From Spisula solida (Eukaryota > Mollusca > Bivalvia > Venerida > Mactridae), in assembly GCA_947247005.1 (NCBI GenBank), contig OX365955.1:5218001-5282000 (forward strand): DNA of 64,000 nt. The letters run 5' to 3'. Both the position numbers and the translations under genes were made by a program. Under the pieces are notes generated by a model that was not told where the DNA came from, did not search any database, and worked only from the letters and a program-made list of their open reading frames with translations. This document shows positions 35,620 to 47,353 of this stretch, piece by piece (positions within the stretch are counted from its first letter, which is position 1; each line of letters begins with the position of its first letter).

Positions 35620-36440
35620 CCTTACATGTACCATTAAAATGAAAGATACTGCCCTTTCTCTGTTGAGTCGAATGACTCGCAGATGTTCCTCCATTCTTTC
35701 TTTCAACTCCCAACCTGCTTCACCAACATAGACCGTGTTCTATCACACGCTGTACATATCAAACCGTATACAACATCTTTTTCAGTGCAGCTTATGTCCC
35801 TGTCTGATTTAATCTGACATGTTCTGCAGCTAGGTTGGTACGATCTTCTATAATGATGTATGTCTTTCCTCAGTTTACCATGGACTAGGATGTCTTCAAG
35901 GTTCTGTTCCCGCCTCTATGCTGTCATGGGTTCTTCCTTGAATACCACCTACATCCTTTCAGATTTATGTAACAGGCCCATATGCTTATGTAGAATGGCC
36001 CCTATGTTGGGGAGTTGTTTTGCATATGTTACAACCAGGGGAACTCTATTAGATTTACTTTGTTTCTGTTTGTACTGGAGTAAGTGTTCCCTGGGTATGG
36101 CATCCACTCTCTGTAGCTGTGCCTCAATGTGTTTACCAGAGTAACCTCTTTTACACAAATGTTGCTAGAGTTCAAGCCGCCTTTTCTTGTAGTCTTCGTC
36201 GTTTTGGCAGATCCTTCTGATTCGTATGACCAATCCGTATGGTACCGCCTTATTAGTGTGAGGGGGGGTAGTTGGACTTATTTTGAAGGTATAAGTGTAT
36301 ATCTGTTGGTTTGCTATAAAGGTCTGTTATCAGTCTACCATTTTCTAACCGCACATTTGTGTCGAGAAACTCTTATGAGGAAATGACTGTATGGCAGCTC
36401 GATCTTGATGTTATTGTGAATGTTATAAGCATATTCTGTA
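35620..36440 (-). pseudogene. Penelope-like element remnant (RT C-terminus plus GIY-YIG endonuclease)
   Basis: In minus orientation, fragments in changing frames read FLDTNVRLENGRLITDLYSK then PTDIHLYLQNKSNYPPSH; then CKRGYSGKHIEAQLQRV and NRVPLVVTYAKQLPNIGAIL; then a Cys-rich CRTCQIKSD; then VVYGLICTAC and TVYVGEAGWELKERMEEHL. These are the RT end and GIY-YIG domain of GIY-YIG-containing Penelope-like elements. Frameshifts near 36300, 36160 and 35735 and stops make it dead. Confidence 0.82.
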
Positions 36441-37312
36441 AATGACTTTAAGCTGATAACATATACATGTAGTCAGTTTTGTTATCGACCAATTACTGGT
36501 GTGGTGTGATGTAGCCACTTTGATACTGGTGATTTGTGGAAGATGAGTCGTTAAATAGATTCACACTTGGCATCGCTAGGCAATGGCACTGTCCAGGTTT
36601 GAATCCTTTCATAGGTACAAACTGAGTATCCAATACACTTCAACAATGATGATCTAAGAATTTGCTGAATTTCTAGATCAAACACAAACAACAGTTTTAC
36701 AATCAACATTATTTATTAAAAAATACAATGGTTTTGTTAATATACACAAACAATACATTGCACAAATATCTTTAATACACATTTCCCATACCAAATACTT
36801 ATCTTTCTTGTTTTTGATGTCGGCCATTTTGATAGGCACGATGTCGGCCATTTTGATAGGCAGGTTTGATAAGAGTTAGTAGACAATATTTTAAATATGT
36901 GATAGTTAAGTTTATCATATGTTTGACGTCGGGGCAGCGTATTAAAGCCATTATTTATTTTTGATAATACACAAGTGTAATAAAGCTTTGACGTGACGTC
37001 ACTCAAAGTATAGGCGACGTCGTCAAAGAAGCTATTTTATCGTTTCGGCCAGAAATGGCTAACATATGATAAAAAGAACATTACATTTGTGACTTTCCAC
37101 ATTGGATTTTTTAAACTCGTTGAATATAATCGATAAAATGCTCGGCAGAGCCTCGCATTTTATTATTTTATTCAACTCGTTTAATAAATTCAATATGAAA
37201 AGACACTCATGTAATATCCTCTATATATATGGCAAGAATTTTTTTATTGGTATAATGTAATCTGAAGAAAACTAGTAAAGTTGAAAGCTATAGATAATAT
37301 GTCTGTTGTCAA
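36441..37312. other. No gene recognised; TIR-like CGTTTAATAA palindrome
   Basis: Includes a directly repeated 25-bp block GATGTCGGCCATTTTGATAG (36816 and 36841). Between 37020 and 37200 ATCGATAAAATG/CATTTTATT inverted segments occur. No coding region recognised. Confidence 0.45.
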
Positions 37313-37555
37313 TCTCATAAAAATCAGATCCTAACATTTCTCCACTCCTTTACGCTGTTAGAGATCTGACTACACTCCATAAGAGGCCATGTTCAAATGA
37401 CATCTGTGGCGCACAATGACATCATGTAGCCTTTCAGATTTGTGAAAGAAGCAATTTAATCAGATAAAGTAAAGTTTACATCAACATGACCCCATACGGA
37501 GTGTCGTCAGATCCTATATCAGCGTAAAGTAGTGAAGCATAACAAGGGTCTCATT
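37313..37555. mobile_element. Palindromic MITE, copy 2 (inverted relative to 12387)
   Basis: Arms TACGCTGTTAGAGATCTGAC and GTCAGATCCTATATCAGCGT pair imperfectly; the order of arms is opposite to copy 1. Confidence 0.8.
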
Positions 37556-37729
37556 TTTTTTCAATGCATGAAATTATCAGAAAATTGTCATAATCAAAAT
37601 GGCCGATCATTTAAAACAAGGAAGGTAAATATTGTAGGGGTAAAGTTATTGTGAACACAACAAACAAACATTCGTGGCACAGGTAAATCAGGAACCCGTC
37701 GCCTAACCAAACCGCTATCGATTGCTCGA

Positions 37730-37980
37730 TCGCGCTATGCTAGGAAACGGCTTGCTTCAAAAAGGAGCTACTTAGCAGACATGTAAAAAATTTATATGCT
37801 ACCGGTGCGGTTCGTTGCACAAGAAAGCGCTCATTAGGCCTCGCCCAGCTAAGTGTTAAGAAGTGGTATGCTATCGGTGAGCACTTCTCGCTGGTAGCAT
37901 GTCGTTGCATAGGCATATGAAAGTGCTTGATAGTGTAATTTGGGGCCGCTGGGTTAGGCAACGGGCTCCAGTAGACAAAA
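37730..37980. repeat. Dispersed repeat TGGTAGCATGTCGTTGCATA, copy 1
   Basis: Shares GGTAGCATGTCGTTGCATAG, AGAAAGCGCTC and a GTTAGGCAAC(G/A)..GCTCCAG end with 62385-62632 and, inverted, with 46955-47245. Type unknown; no coding sequence. Confidence 0.65.
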
Positions 37981-38137
37981 CACATATAAAATCATTGAAA
38001 CATTTTCAGTTATTATAATAAAACATGTATAAAACTATATATATTTCTTAAGTATGCTCTGCAATTAAAAATGTTTAGATAAAAAAACTCTAAAATTACA
38101 TAAACACAGGAATGTAAATGATGATGAAACATCAGTA

Positions 38138-38620
38138 GGATCGGGCCGGGAAAAGTTCAAAACTCTGAAACCGGTGAATCAATTGTATGAAATCAAATTG
38201 ATCCAATTAATCAGCTGACAGATTGAAAATGGTGTTTCCTTTCCTGACTACAGTACCAAGTTACTTTCAGCAGCTGAACACATTTGTGTTTATCTTTCCT
38301 CCGATGTATACAATATCGGTATAAGATTTAAGATTTATGTTAAATACGATCACATATGGACTCATGTACCACAGGTTACCCCAACATATCCAGCTGCTTT
38401 ACCTGTTTATGTGTTACTATATTCTCCTTGATAACCACATTCAGGCATATTTCTGTCAAACACACCGATATATAATGTATACATGCAGTAACAAACAATT
38501 TATTGGATTGTAGAAGGATGTGTTTGGTTTAAGAACGATAAGCAATTTTGAAAATTTGAACCGGTTTCATCTTGCAATAAAACTGTAATTGATTAACCGA
38601 ATAATCATCCCGGCCCTAAA
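38138..38620. mobile_element. Diverged relative of the GGACCGGGACGATT MITE
   Basis: Ends ATCGGGCCGGGAAAAGTT and AATAATCATCCCGGCCC resemble those at 28551-28986; the interiors share CCGGTGAATC and ATTTTGAAAACCG-like segments. Confidence 0.6.
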
Positions 38621-39315
38621 CATATGAGTCTTATCCACCTGCAGGTGACTAAAAAGGTAAATGAATCTAACATGCGTGTTAACAAAAGCTGTCAGAACTA
38701 CTGACATCTGTTAATTCAACAGTCAAACTCAGAGTCTTAACAAATTAAGTGGTATCTGTATCTTGTTTGTCATAAGGAAAACAGTAACAATGGCAAGAAG
38801 GTTTCATCTAAGAAATACTGTATAATTTTGGATTTCGATTTTTTATCTTTTTGTAAAATGGGGTCCCAATAAACAACCATTTTTGGAAAATGCATCCCAG
38901 GCATTTCAGTATTAAAGTATACCATAACTTCATTTGCATTGTCTAAACTAAATTGCAGGTTGGATCATTGTAAATTTGGGTGTTTCCCAATTACTGGCAT
39001 TTAACAAAATGATTGTCCAAAATAAATCTCTAGTTGGAACATGGTAAATTTGTTCCCAAAGTTCTGGTACCTAGCAGAAATCATTGTCAAAAGTAAATCG
39101 CTGAAATTTTGTTCCCAATTACTGTAACAAAAGCACAGCAAAGTGGTTCAGAATTTTGACTGATTGATAGTGTGTGTGTTGGAGAGTAACAGTAGAATGC
39201 AACAGCAACCTGACTAATCACGTAAATGACAGAAGTCGCTGATAATAAATGCATACAGAATAATATAACGTTGGATTGTCATCAGATCATAGTATATGTA
39301 CATGTAATATCAATA
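38621..39315. other. Region downstream of GXYLT stop, probably 3' UTR plus spacer
   Basis: Lies after the GXYLT stop on the minus strand. A minus-strand AATAAA (TTTATT, about 38498) is the first candidate I found, some 820 nt downstream. Direct repeats with AGTAAATCGCTG/AAATAAATCTCTAG near 39020-39100. Confidence 0.4.
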
Positions 39316-42300
39316 TTATGTAATGTGAGTGGATGTAGAATTGATGTATTCTTCTATCTGTTTGGTAAACAATACCGGTAACTTCCCACAGTTAGATTCA
39401 GATGCTTTATTCAGTAATGAGTTCAAGGACAACAGTAACTCATACTTTATACTCCCTCCAAGTCGATGCTGAAATATAAGGAAGAATATATAACTACATG
39501 TATCTGGAAAACCATATTTACAAGAATCTAGATTCATTACACATGATCGTTGTGACCACCTCTCATAATGATTAAGCCAAAAGCATGACATGCAGTCACT
39601 CACAGTGTCTGCACAAGGTTTTCTATGTTTTTACCTAGTGACCTAGTTTATGACCCCTAATGACCCAATATCAAACTCGACAGATCTTTTGAGAAAGTTT
39701 CGTAAGGATTAGGCCAAACTTTATGACCTATAGTGACTGCAAAGGTTTTTCTATGATTTGATCAAGTGACCCAATACTGAACTTGACCTAGATTCTGTTG
39801 AGATTATCACTGTGACAAAGTTTCCTAAAGATAAGGCCTCTAGTGACTACACAAGATTCTTTATGATTTGACCAAGCCAGGCCTACCTTATAGTACCTAT
39901 GTTTTGATCCGAGATGTTCGAGAATAGAACTTGACCTAGATTTTGATGAGATGATCATTGTGACCAGGTTTCATAATGACTGACAGACTGACTGAGTATG
40001 AAAGATATTATAGTATTACCTCCTTGAATGCAGTATATACAGCTTTAAATGCAGGTTGTTTATCTTCAAACCAGACCCGGCGACATCCGTGTAGAACATA
40101 TGCTCCACTCTTCTCTGCAGGTTTACACACACTCATATACATACAGTGGTCAGGACGGTAGTTCATCTCACATTGGAATACATAAAGTTGCTCTAAAACA
40201 GAATAAATGTAATGTCAATTAATTTCAAATTGAAACAGGTTGAAATTTTTTTACATACATTTTACATTACTAAGAAAAATAACAAACACATTCAAATTGA
40301 TGATGCCATTAAAACATTTAGGGTCAAGGAAAATTTTTCATTAGGTAAGGTCAAGATACAAGATACAAAGAATTTTTATTTTAAGGCCTATTGTAAAATC
40401 ACATATTTTCGTGGGTATTAAATTTCGTGGATTTAAACAAAAATGCATTTTCCTTGGGTTGGAAATTGGTGGATTACAAAACATGAACTGGTAAACCCAT
40501 GTTTGATATTGAGAGGTCGATTAATAGTGGGGACTAGATTTCGTTGTCAATTGCAACAACGAAATCAACGAAAATTCAAACTTCCTCGAAAAATAATGAT
40601 TTTACAGTAGTAGGCCTACATATATACCTGGGTGATAATGGAAGTAGATATTAATGAGATCCTGATCCCCAAATGTGATCTTCAGTTTGTATTCCTGAAT
40701 ATATGTATGCATGGATGTAAGCCATGCTGAACTTCTTAGTCGTGTGAGATTCATCAACATAACACCAGAATTTATACCTGTTAACAATACACAATACAGA
40801 CTTATAGATATGTAATTATCTACTACCTGGTAATTAAATATAAATAAAAATAAATAAATATACCAGATTTATATAGCACCCTTTTCATGCACGTTCAAAG
40901 GCGCTTTACATATATTATAGTGTTGCAGCCACAGCGGGAAATACTATAAATAGAATTTCCAAAAAGTCCAGTTACCATGACAGGGATTGAACGCACGACC
41001 TCTGGTTTGACAGCCCAGTGCATTACCACTGAGCTGTCACCGCTGAATAAATAAAAAGTATACCATGTCTACTTGCCCATGAGTCTGGTAAAATCAACTT
41101 AAAACATGATCATTTTATGTTTGTAAAACATGTATTGCCCCATGGCAGGCAAAAAGTCATTTATGTCAAAGGTTATGTGCAGTGATCTTTATCTTTGACG
41201 TAGTGACCTCAAAACTTGTATGGGTCATCTACTGATGACGGCCAACCTCCATGTCAAGTATGAGGTACCAAGGTCCAAGCAAACCAATTCATGCATATTT
41301 GAATTTCTTTTCCATTGAATCAAGGTCCAAGCAAACGAATTCATACATATTTGAATTTCTTTTCCATTGAATCAAGGTCCAAGCAAACGAATTCATACAT
41401 ATTTGAATTTCTTTTCCATTGAATCAAGGTCCAAGCAAACGAATTCATACATATTTGAATTTCTTTTCCATTGAATCTTAATCTGTTTAATTATTTTCGC
41501 CCATGTCAATTAGACTTGCATTCATTTATAAATTATTAATTACATTTTGGGAGTGAAAAGAACTTTTCATTTTTAAGTTTAGAGGTTTTGTCTTAAAATT
41601 CAATCTTTTAAATTTGTGAATAAGTTACTGGATAAATATGTTGTATCAATCATACAGTACTAGTATGTAGATACTGTAGCATATTGACAATCAAAAGCCA
41701 CACAGAAACCACCCAGGCAAGAGTTAGACATAGAAGGAACCATCCATATCCTCAACAAGAGATGTTGGAAAAACACATATGCCCCCATGGCAGCCCGATA
41801 GTCCAAAATGGTAAAGGTCACAGTGACCTGGACATTAGAAATACTGACCTCAAAATCAATAGGGGTCATCTACTGTTTGTTGACCAACCTCCATGTAAAG
41901 TTTGAAGATCCTAGGGCAAAGCGTTCTTGAGCTATTGGACGGAAACCATTTGGTCTACCGATAGACGGCCATACTGACCAACAAACATGTGCAAAGCTAT
42001 ATACCCCCTCTTCAAAGATGGGGGGCATAAAATTGGTTATTTCAAGCAAGCCTATAAACTCACCCACAATGAATGACACACTGTGGACTTTGAAGTTTGT
42101 GCATAATTAACCATAAAGGGAGGTAATTCTGAATGGTAACTACACTGAAGTGAAGTACTGGGAGAACATACCTAATTCACCATAGTAAGGATGTCTGGCA
42201 AATCTGTTGTACCAGCCCATGGCTCGGTCCTCGTGCTCCGGGGCTAATGCTGCAAGTTGTGTGAAGTTAAACAATTTGAAGTACTTCCAGACTTCCTCTA

Positions 42301-45300
42301 GCGGAGAGAGAAACAGTACATCTGTGTCCACATACAACAATGAGTCGACGTCTGTTAGAAGAGACTGGAAACAAGAGGTGGTTGCATTAGCAGCAAAATC
42401 TCTGGACCGGTCATTTGCGCTTAAATTTATTACAGTATCTTAATCCTTGGTCCCACTGAGCATTTTTTGCCTTGGCAGATACTCCCCGATTTAAGTTAAT
42501 GAGTTATCAGGACATCGGGAACAGGGCCATCGTGGTCTAGGGTTAGCTTTAGAAAAATGAGACAATTTGTGATATAGGAAGGAATCGTGATGAAACGGGT
42601 GGTATCAGAAGATATCGGGAGTACATCGCCGATGAGGAATTCCTCAGTGGGACCTAAGCTTTAGCAATGTTTAAGACTGAGTGTATAGAAGGGGAGACTT
42701 ACCCCAATTATTTCAAATATATTGTATACATACATTCATAGTGTAAGATTTACAATTGACTGATGAAGGCATAACCCAGGATTAACTTAACATTTCACAA
42801 GACACGAGCAATTTCTCTATGTTTACAGTAAAATCAACACTGTTGTCAAATTTTCAAGGAAGCCCAACTGGGAATGGAGTCCGGATTGCCGTGTTACCTG
42901 GAAGCCTAACCTAGAATGGAGCCCAGATCCCTGTGTTACCTGGAATCCCAACCGGGAATGGAGCCCGGATCGACGGGTTACTAATCCAGTGCACCAACCA
43001 CCTGACTATGACTGCGGCTCACAGATGAATGGAGTATATGTTACAGGGTGAGAAAACTGTGCAACCAGACCGGAGCTCGAACCCAGGACCCTTGACTTAA
43101 AAAATCCTATACACACTGCTACATAATTCTACTTACTGGTATAAAGAGTCGCTGGGATGCACATGGTTTAAATAACTTCTTCCAGTCCGCTGATTTGGCG
43201 TGTTCTGATTCAGGAAATTGAACGGCGTATATTTCATAGTCAAACTTATCCTGATACTGTGGGGGCCAGAAATCAAGCTGAAAATATGATACATTTATAC
43301 AACTTCTCTTGATTACTCAATATTTCGACCTAAAAGGTCTTCCTCAAGAGAATGTCACACTCAAAATTCTTTACATTATTTTGTTGTATTGGTAGCATGA
43401 ATGCATAACTTGTTATGACGTTATGATGCATCTCCATAACGTCATGACAATTATTGAAATATATGACGTCATGCTACATTTGTTATCTTCCCTTCCTTAG
43501 CTAGGATCGATACAATGGCAACAGTGAGGGCAGTGCAGAACAGAGACAAATGGAGGGAGCTCATCCATAAACTTTAACATTTGCACTAAGTCCTGTGTAG
43601 GAGTTTGGGTCATGATGGTGAACACGTATGCAAAGTATCAAAGCAATATGCCAATGCACTTTGAAATATTAGAGGTAAAAAAACTTGTAATACTGTACCT
43701 AAACTTTAACATGAGCATTACGCCAATGCTGACGCCAACACTTGGGTGACTGCAATAGCTCCCCTTAATCTTTGAATACCTAAGCGGAGCTAAAATTTGA
43801 ATTAGTAAGTAAATAGACGTCATCTTTTTAAAAAAACACAGAACATACAAATTTATAGATTTACGATGTTTTACATATCAGTTGTATATAGATAATTGTT
43901 GATAGTAACTATAGTAACAGACCTGTTCCTGAAATGATTTCATGGTTTCAGGCTCGGTGAATATGTGGAATACTAATGAAGATCTAGTGAACAATATGGC
44001 GGATTTCAACATAACGAGACTCTCCTCCATACGATCGCCACATGATACAACAGCAACATGGATACTTTCCTTCCATCTTAATAACCTAGAAATACATTTT
44101 ACATGCAAGAAATAGCAAGGATATTTCGCTGGCTTAGAATGAGAAGAAATATATTTCACATGCAAGAAGTAGCTAGGATGTATCGCTGGCTTAGAATGAG
44201 GAGGTCGCAAGTGCTTATGACACATATTTGAAATCTGCATCACAAGGCGCTTCTTATGAGCCTAATTTCATGAAGACAGGTCATGTTGACCAAACTGAAG
44301 TTGAAAAAGCTTATTTTTTTATATAAGTAAAGAGTCGTTTTCCGACAGTTTTTGTGTGGCGTTTTGTGTGGCGTAAACGCCACACAATGATATTACCACT
44401 TTTCAGCTTACGACCAATTTAACGCATTAGGCCTCGGCAAATAAATAGTTCTATGATTTGAACAATATTACAAGCATGCAACACAGGTTACACGTATCAT
44501 TGGACCTGATTTGTTTACATTACCAACATTTACTTATATTAAGACCAACAATTATATCAGACTTTTATTTTTAGAGGATATTTATAGCAAATCATTCCGC
44601 AACAGACTATATTTTCACTACCAACGAATGTTCTCACTGGTGGCGGGAATCTAAAATAGTTCCCACGGGTTTCAATCGTATACTGTAACGTATGTTAATC
44701 ACTCCGCCGCTGCACATTACAGACGATGACCTAATTATGTTGTATACAAACATTGATGCTATATATAGCTGGTGTAGTGCTACGTACATATCGATCGGCC
44801 GATTAACAATGTTACCGCGGTAAGCGTTAAACGCACTAGTCAATTTCTACCCTGCTTTATATAAGACCTCATAATTTTCGTATCTATTATCCGATTTTGA
44901 ATATTTAAAGCTTGTAATGAAGCAGAGATATATGTCTCTCTTTTAGATAACATTCAACACGATACCATAATTATTAAATCCACGGCGACGAGTAAGAATC
45001 CGTTCCGCGTAAAAGTAAGTTTAAAATATCCCGTTTTATACCAAATAAAAATTCAATCAACGGTCGAAAATCATCAATTATTAATTAAATATTCGATCGA
45101 TTTTGTTCATTAAAGCTTGTTTTAAAAGCTAATACTTTAAGGTTTTATAAAATGTAAAACTTGTTTTTAAAGCATTAATCGGCCGATCGATATGTGTGAG
45201 CGACGCCATGTTTACCCCTTTACTTAATATAGAGTGTCATATACATTTAATTAACATGCGTGGTCATACGGAGAATAAACAGTCACTTATCTTGACACTG

Positions 45301-46355
45301 GTCGAATTCTCCAAGTCGTTAAAAATGGTATTTGTAAATATCCCCCATTGATGCTCAGCATAGTTACTTAAGTAAGTTCCAGGTAACTGCTGGTTCCCTT
45401 GGTGTCTTTAGCAGGACAAATGTTTGAGTAAGGGTGGGCTTATCAGAACTGGGACATAAACTTATGATACAACCTGGATTCGATATTGGATTTAGTGGCA
45501 TCAGTACGCCACACAATAGTACTTTCAGTGCTTTGATTTCTTGTTTTCTCAAAATAGCGTCTTTGAATTAAGTAACTTACGAACTTCTTCTGAGCCAGCG
45601 ATATAGTCAAGCAGAAAAACAACAATTCTTTTGATAAGCATGCAGTAATATGGTTCATTGCAGTTTCAGTTGGACTTAAACACCTTGTGACCAAATACAT
45701 CGAATAACTCCATGATTGTGTCCTTGGAAACAATTAACAAAGAACATCTGGCTTGAGGATAAAATATGTAGAATTTGTACAGAGCAACAGTTTTTTGAAG
45801 GCAATTACTAGTTTTGTAAGGAGGTAGGGTTATAATGCTTAACACATCTTGTTAAAAATAAGCAGGGGTTCCATTTGACTTGGGAGTAGGGGTTTTGACC
45901 CTTGAAATTTCTAATAAGCCACATTTTGACCTTAAAAACTTTGGCTTGAAGGGTCATTTTATCTCACATTGCAATAAAATCATGGGTATTTTGCCTGTAA
46001 AATGGAAAAATTTATTGAAAAGTATCAATTGAAAATAACCCTTCAGATTCAGAAGCTAGTGGAACCGCTGATGATGGTCAAATACAAGCAACCATTCTTA
46101 ATACCTCTTGTTTGGTGTACCAGGTTGTACTGGCTCATCTTGGTCAGGTTCTGAGGAGTCCTCTACTTGAGCATTTATCACAGATTGCTTGACATCTCCA
46201 TTATCTCTATGTGTGGGCGTGGTCCTGTGTGTGGCTTCATCTCTCTCATTCTCCTCCACATTGTTGAGAGCATAGAACATGTACACAGCTACCAATATAA
46301 TCACAGTAAGTCCAATCTTGAACAACATGACCTTTAACCTTGACCTACACACCAT
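39316..46355 (-). CDS. GXYLT1: Glucoside xylosyltransferase (GXYLT1/2-like, GT8), 7 coding exons
   Basis: Minus-strand exons in transcript order: 46355-46105, 44085-43923, 43277-43137, 42364-42172, 40777-40628, 40192-40020, 39468-39316; 1224 nt, 407 aa (vertebrate GXYLTs about 440). All junctions are GT-AG and in phase. Residues 14-30 form one hydrophobic segment after a basic N-terminus, so this is a type II membrane protein; an acidic, disordered stem follows. The catalytic domain starts near residue 88 ([14 protein letters not shown]); YVDTD (Asp198-x-Asp200) is the DXD metal/nucleotide-sugar motif, followed by [35 protein letters not shown] and a His334-Gly335 motif. Family role: adds xylose from UDP-xylose to O-glucose on Notch EGF repeats in the secretory pathway. 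The start is the first in-frame ATG (Met10 is an alternative). The acceptor-like site near 46452 suggests a spliced 5' UTR. I cannot separate GXYLT1 from GXYLT2 orthology. Confidence 0.95.
39545..39980 (+). repeat. Pearl-like core fragment in GXYLT intron 6
   Basis: Three degenerate copies of the GTGACCTAGTTT / TTGACCTAGATTTTGATGA / ATGATCATTGTGACCAGGTT core without head or tail. Confidence 0.65.
40860..41045 (-). mobile_element. tRNA-derived SINE with LINE C-like tail, in GXYLT intron 4
   Basis: On the minus strand it begins with a tRNA-like head: GACAGCTCAGTGGTAATGCA (box A), CTGGGCTGTCAAACCAG (anticodon arm) and GGTCGTGCGTTCAATCCCTG (box B). It ends with GCACGTGCATGAAAAGGGTG.. then CTATATAAATCTGGTATA and an A/T tail, which matches the 3' end of LINE C. 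Confidence 0.8.
41115..41250 (+). repeat. Truncated pearl-like fragment (GCCCCATGG type)
   Basis: Contains TGTATTGCCCCATGGCAGG and GACCTCAAAACTTGTATGGG; ends absent. Confidence 0.55.
41270..41477. repeat. Minisatellite, 52-bp unit, ~4 copies, GXYLT intron 4
   Basis: Near-identical units with CAAGGTCCAAGCAAACGAAT then TCATACATATTTGAATTTCT. Confidence 0.93.
41754..42031 (+). mobile_element. Complete short pearl-like element (TATGCCCCCA/TGGGGGGCATA), GXYLT intron 4
   Basis: Head AACAAGAGATGTTGGAAAAA then CATATGCCCCCATGG; tail GATGGGGGGCATAAAA. Single-copy core; no (GACG)n. Confidence 0.78.
42365..43136. other. GXYLT intron 3; tRNA-like fragments
   Basis: 42855-43000 holds a ~60-bp unit (GGAATGGAGCCCGGAT, GTGTTACCTGGAA) in two to three copies. 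43060-43105 has a minus-strand B-box-like GGGTTCGAGCTCC. Both look like SINE debris. Confidence 0.5.
43555..43797 (+). repeat. Truncated pearl-like element, GXYLT intron 2
   Basis: Only the 3' part of the 26789-27887 family is present: GGGTGACTGCAATAGCTCCC and tail CTAAGCGGAGCTAAAAT. Confidence 0.65.
44181..45604. mobile_element. GCTGGCTTAGAAT-family repeat split by a second element, GXYLT intron 1
   Basis: Ends TATCGCTGGCTTAGAATGAG and TTCTTCTGAGCCAGCGATA are inverted. The middle is occupied by an inserted element whose ends are GTGTGGCGT (44354) and ACGCCACAC (45505-45513). Just upstream (44090-44180) ~65 bp at the exon 2 border, including TTACATGCAAGAA and CGCTGGCTTAGAATGAGAAG, are duplicated. 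Confidence 0.68.
44354..45513. mobile_element. Inserted element with GTGTGGCGT ends
   Basis: A perfect hairpin GTGTGGCGT-AA-ACGCCACAC stands at 44366-44385. The inner part contains a perfect 21-bp inverted repeat (44786-44806 with 45175-45195) and is relatively CpG rich. No transposase. Confidence 0.55.
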
Positions 46356-46593
46356 TGGTATGGCCTTGACTCCTGGCAGGATACACTGAGAATTATTACA
46401 ACAGTTTGCCAAAAGCCATACTCTTCAACATCAGCTTTCTATTTTGTTTCCTGAAAAGAAGAAAAGTTAGAAAACCTCTGTACAAATGAAAGTCTTAATT
46501 TCCAGAATAGAGCCAATAGACCCATTTTCATTTTTTATGACCACCTTAACTGTAGTCAGTTGTCATTATGAAACATTAACTTAGTACGAACAA
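46356..46593. promoter_or_regulatory. 5' flank/UTR of GXYLT
   Basis: On the minus strand CTTTTCAGGAAACAAAAT (46466-46449) resembles a 3' splice site, so a non-coding first exon probably lies further upstream. An in-frame TGA precedes the chosen ATG. No TATA box is clearly identifiable. Confidence 0.4.
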
Positions 46594-46890
46594 ATTTTAG
46601 AAAATTTTGCAATTCAGGCTTTAATATGAAAGTGAAAGTAGGGTAGGGGCTAATGGACTTGGAATCAATCCGTGCGTGTGAGAAAACAAGTTTGCGTTTG
46701 ACGAACCAAATTTTTCTTATAATATATGATACGCAACCCCTTGATTGTTTTTCATTTTCTTGACGCTATAAGCTATTTCTATTGATTGGAGGATTTTGAG
46801 AGGTCCCCATGGACAAAAAGTTGACATTTTTTGGGTCGACATTTTGCCACTTAACATTGAGTTAAAGAACAAATTTATTTGGTGGTTTGG
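46594..46890. mobile_element. Partial copy of the AGGTAACAAACCACCAAAT-TIR element
   Basis: Matches 47520-47660 joined to 48671-48843 (GAAAGTGAAAGTAGGG, GATACGCAACCCC, GAGAGGTCCCCATGGACAAA), so it shows the element without the inner insertion. The left end is missing. Confidence 0.72.
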
Positions 46891-46954
46891 AACCTATATG
46901 TGAAACGAGACAATGGCTACATATGGAGCTGGTTGTCTTACCAAGCTGCTTCTA

Positions 46955-47245
46955 AAAGGTGCTATCGATCGTTTCCTAGGTCTATGCAACGACATACTTA
47001 TAATGAGCGAGCAGTACTCGATGTCAGATATAGCATACCATTTCTTAACACTTTGCTAGGTGAGTGCTACCGAGCGCTTTCTTGTGAAATGGACCGATTT
47101 GGTTGCGCTCGATAGCGCTTTGCAACGCAATGGTCTATTATCTGCGAGCGCTCGCCAGTACTGGCAGTAGCATTTAATTTTTCCGCTTCATCCGCAAAGT
47201 AGTGCTTTTTTGAAGCAAGCCATTTCATAGCATAGCGCTATTCAG
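46955..47245. repeat. Dispersed repeat, copy 2 (inverted)
   Basis: Inverted relative of 37730-37980: TCTATGCAACGACATACTTA, GCTTGCTTC-like ends, several AGCGCT/GAGCGC words. Confidence 0.55.
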
Positions 47246-47353
47246 CCTATTGTTGCCGCTAGTGTTAGCTAAAACCTACAATCGGTGATTCATTTTGAAA
47301 AAATGTTGTCAATCTAAGATCTAAAATGTATGTTAAAGTCTTTGTGTCAATCA

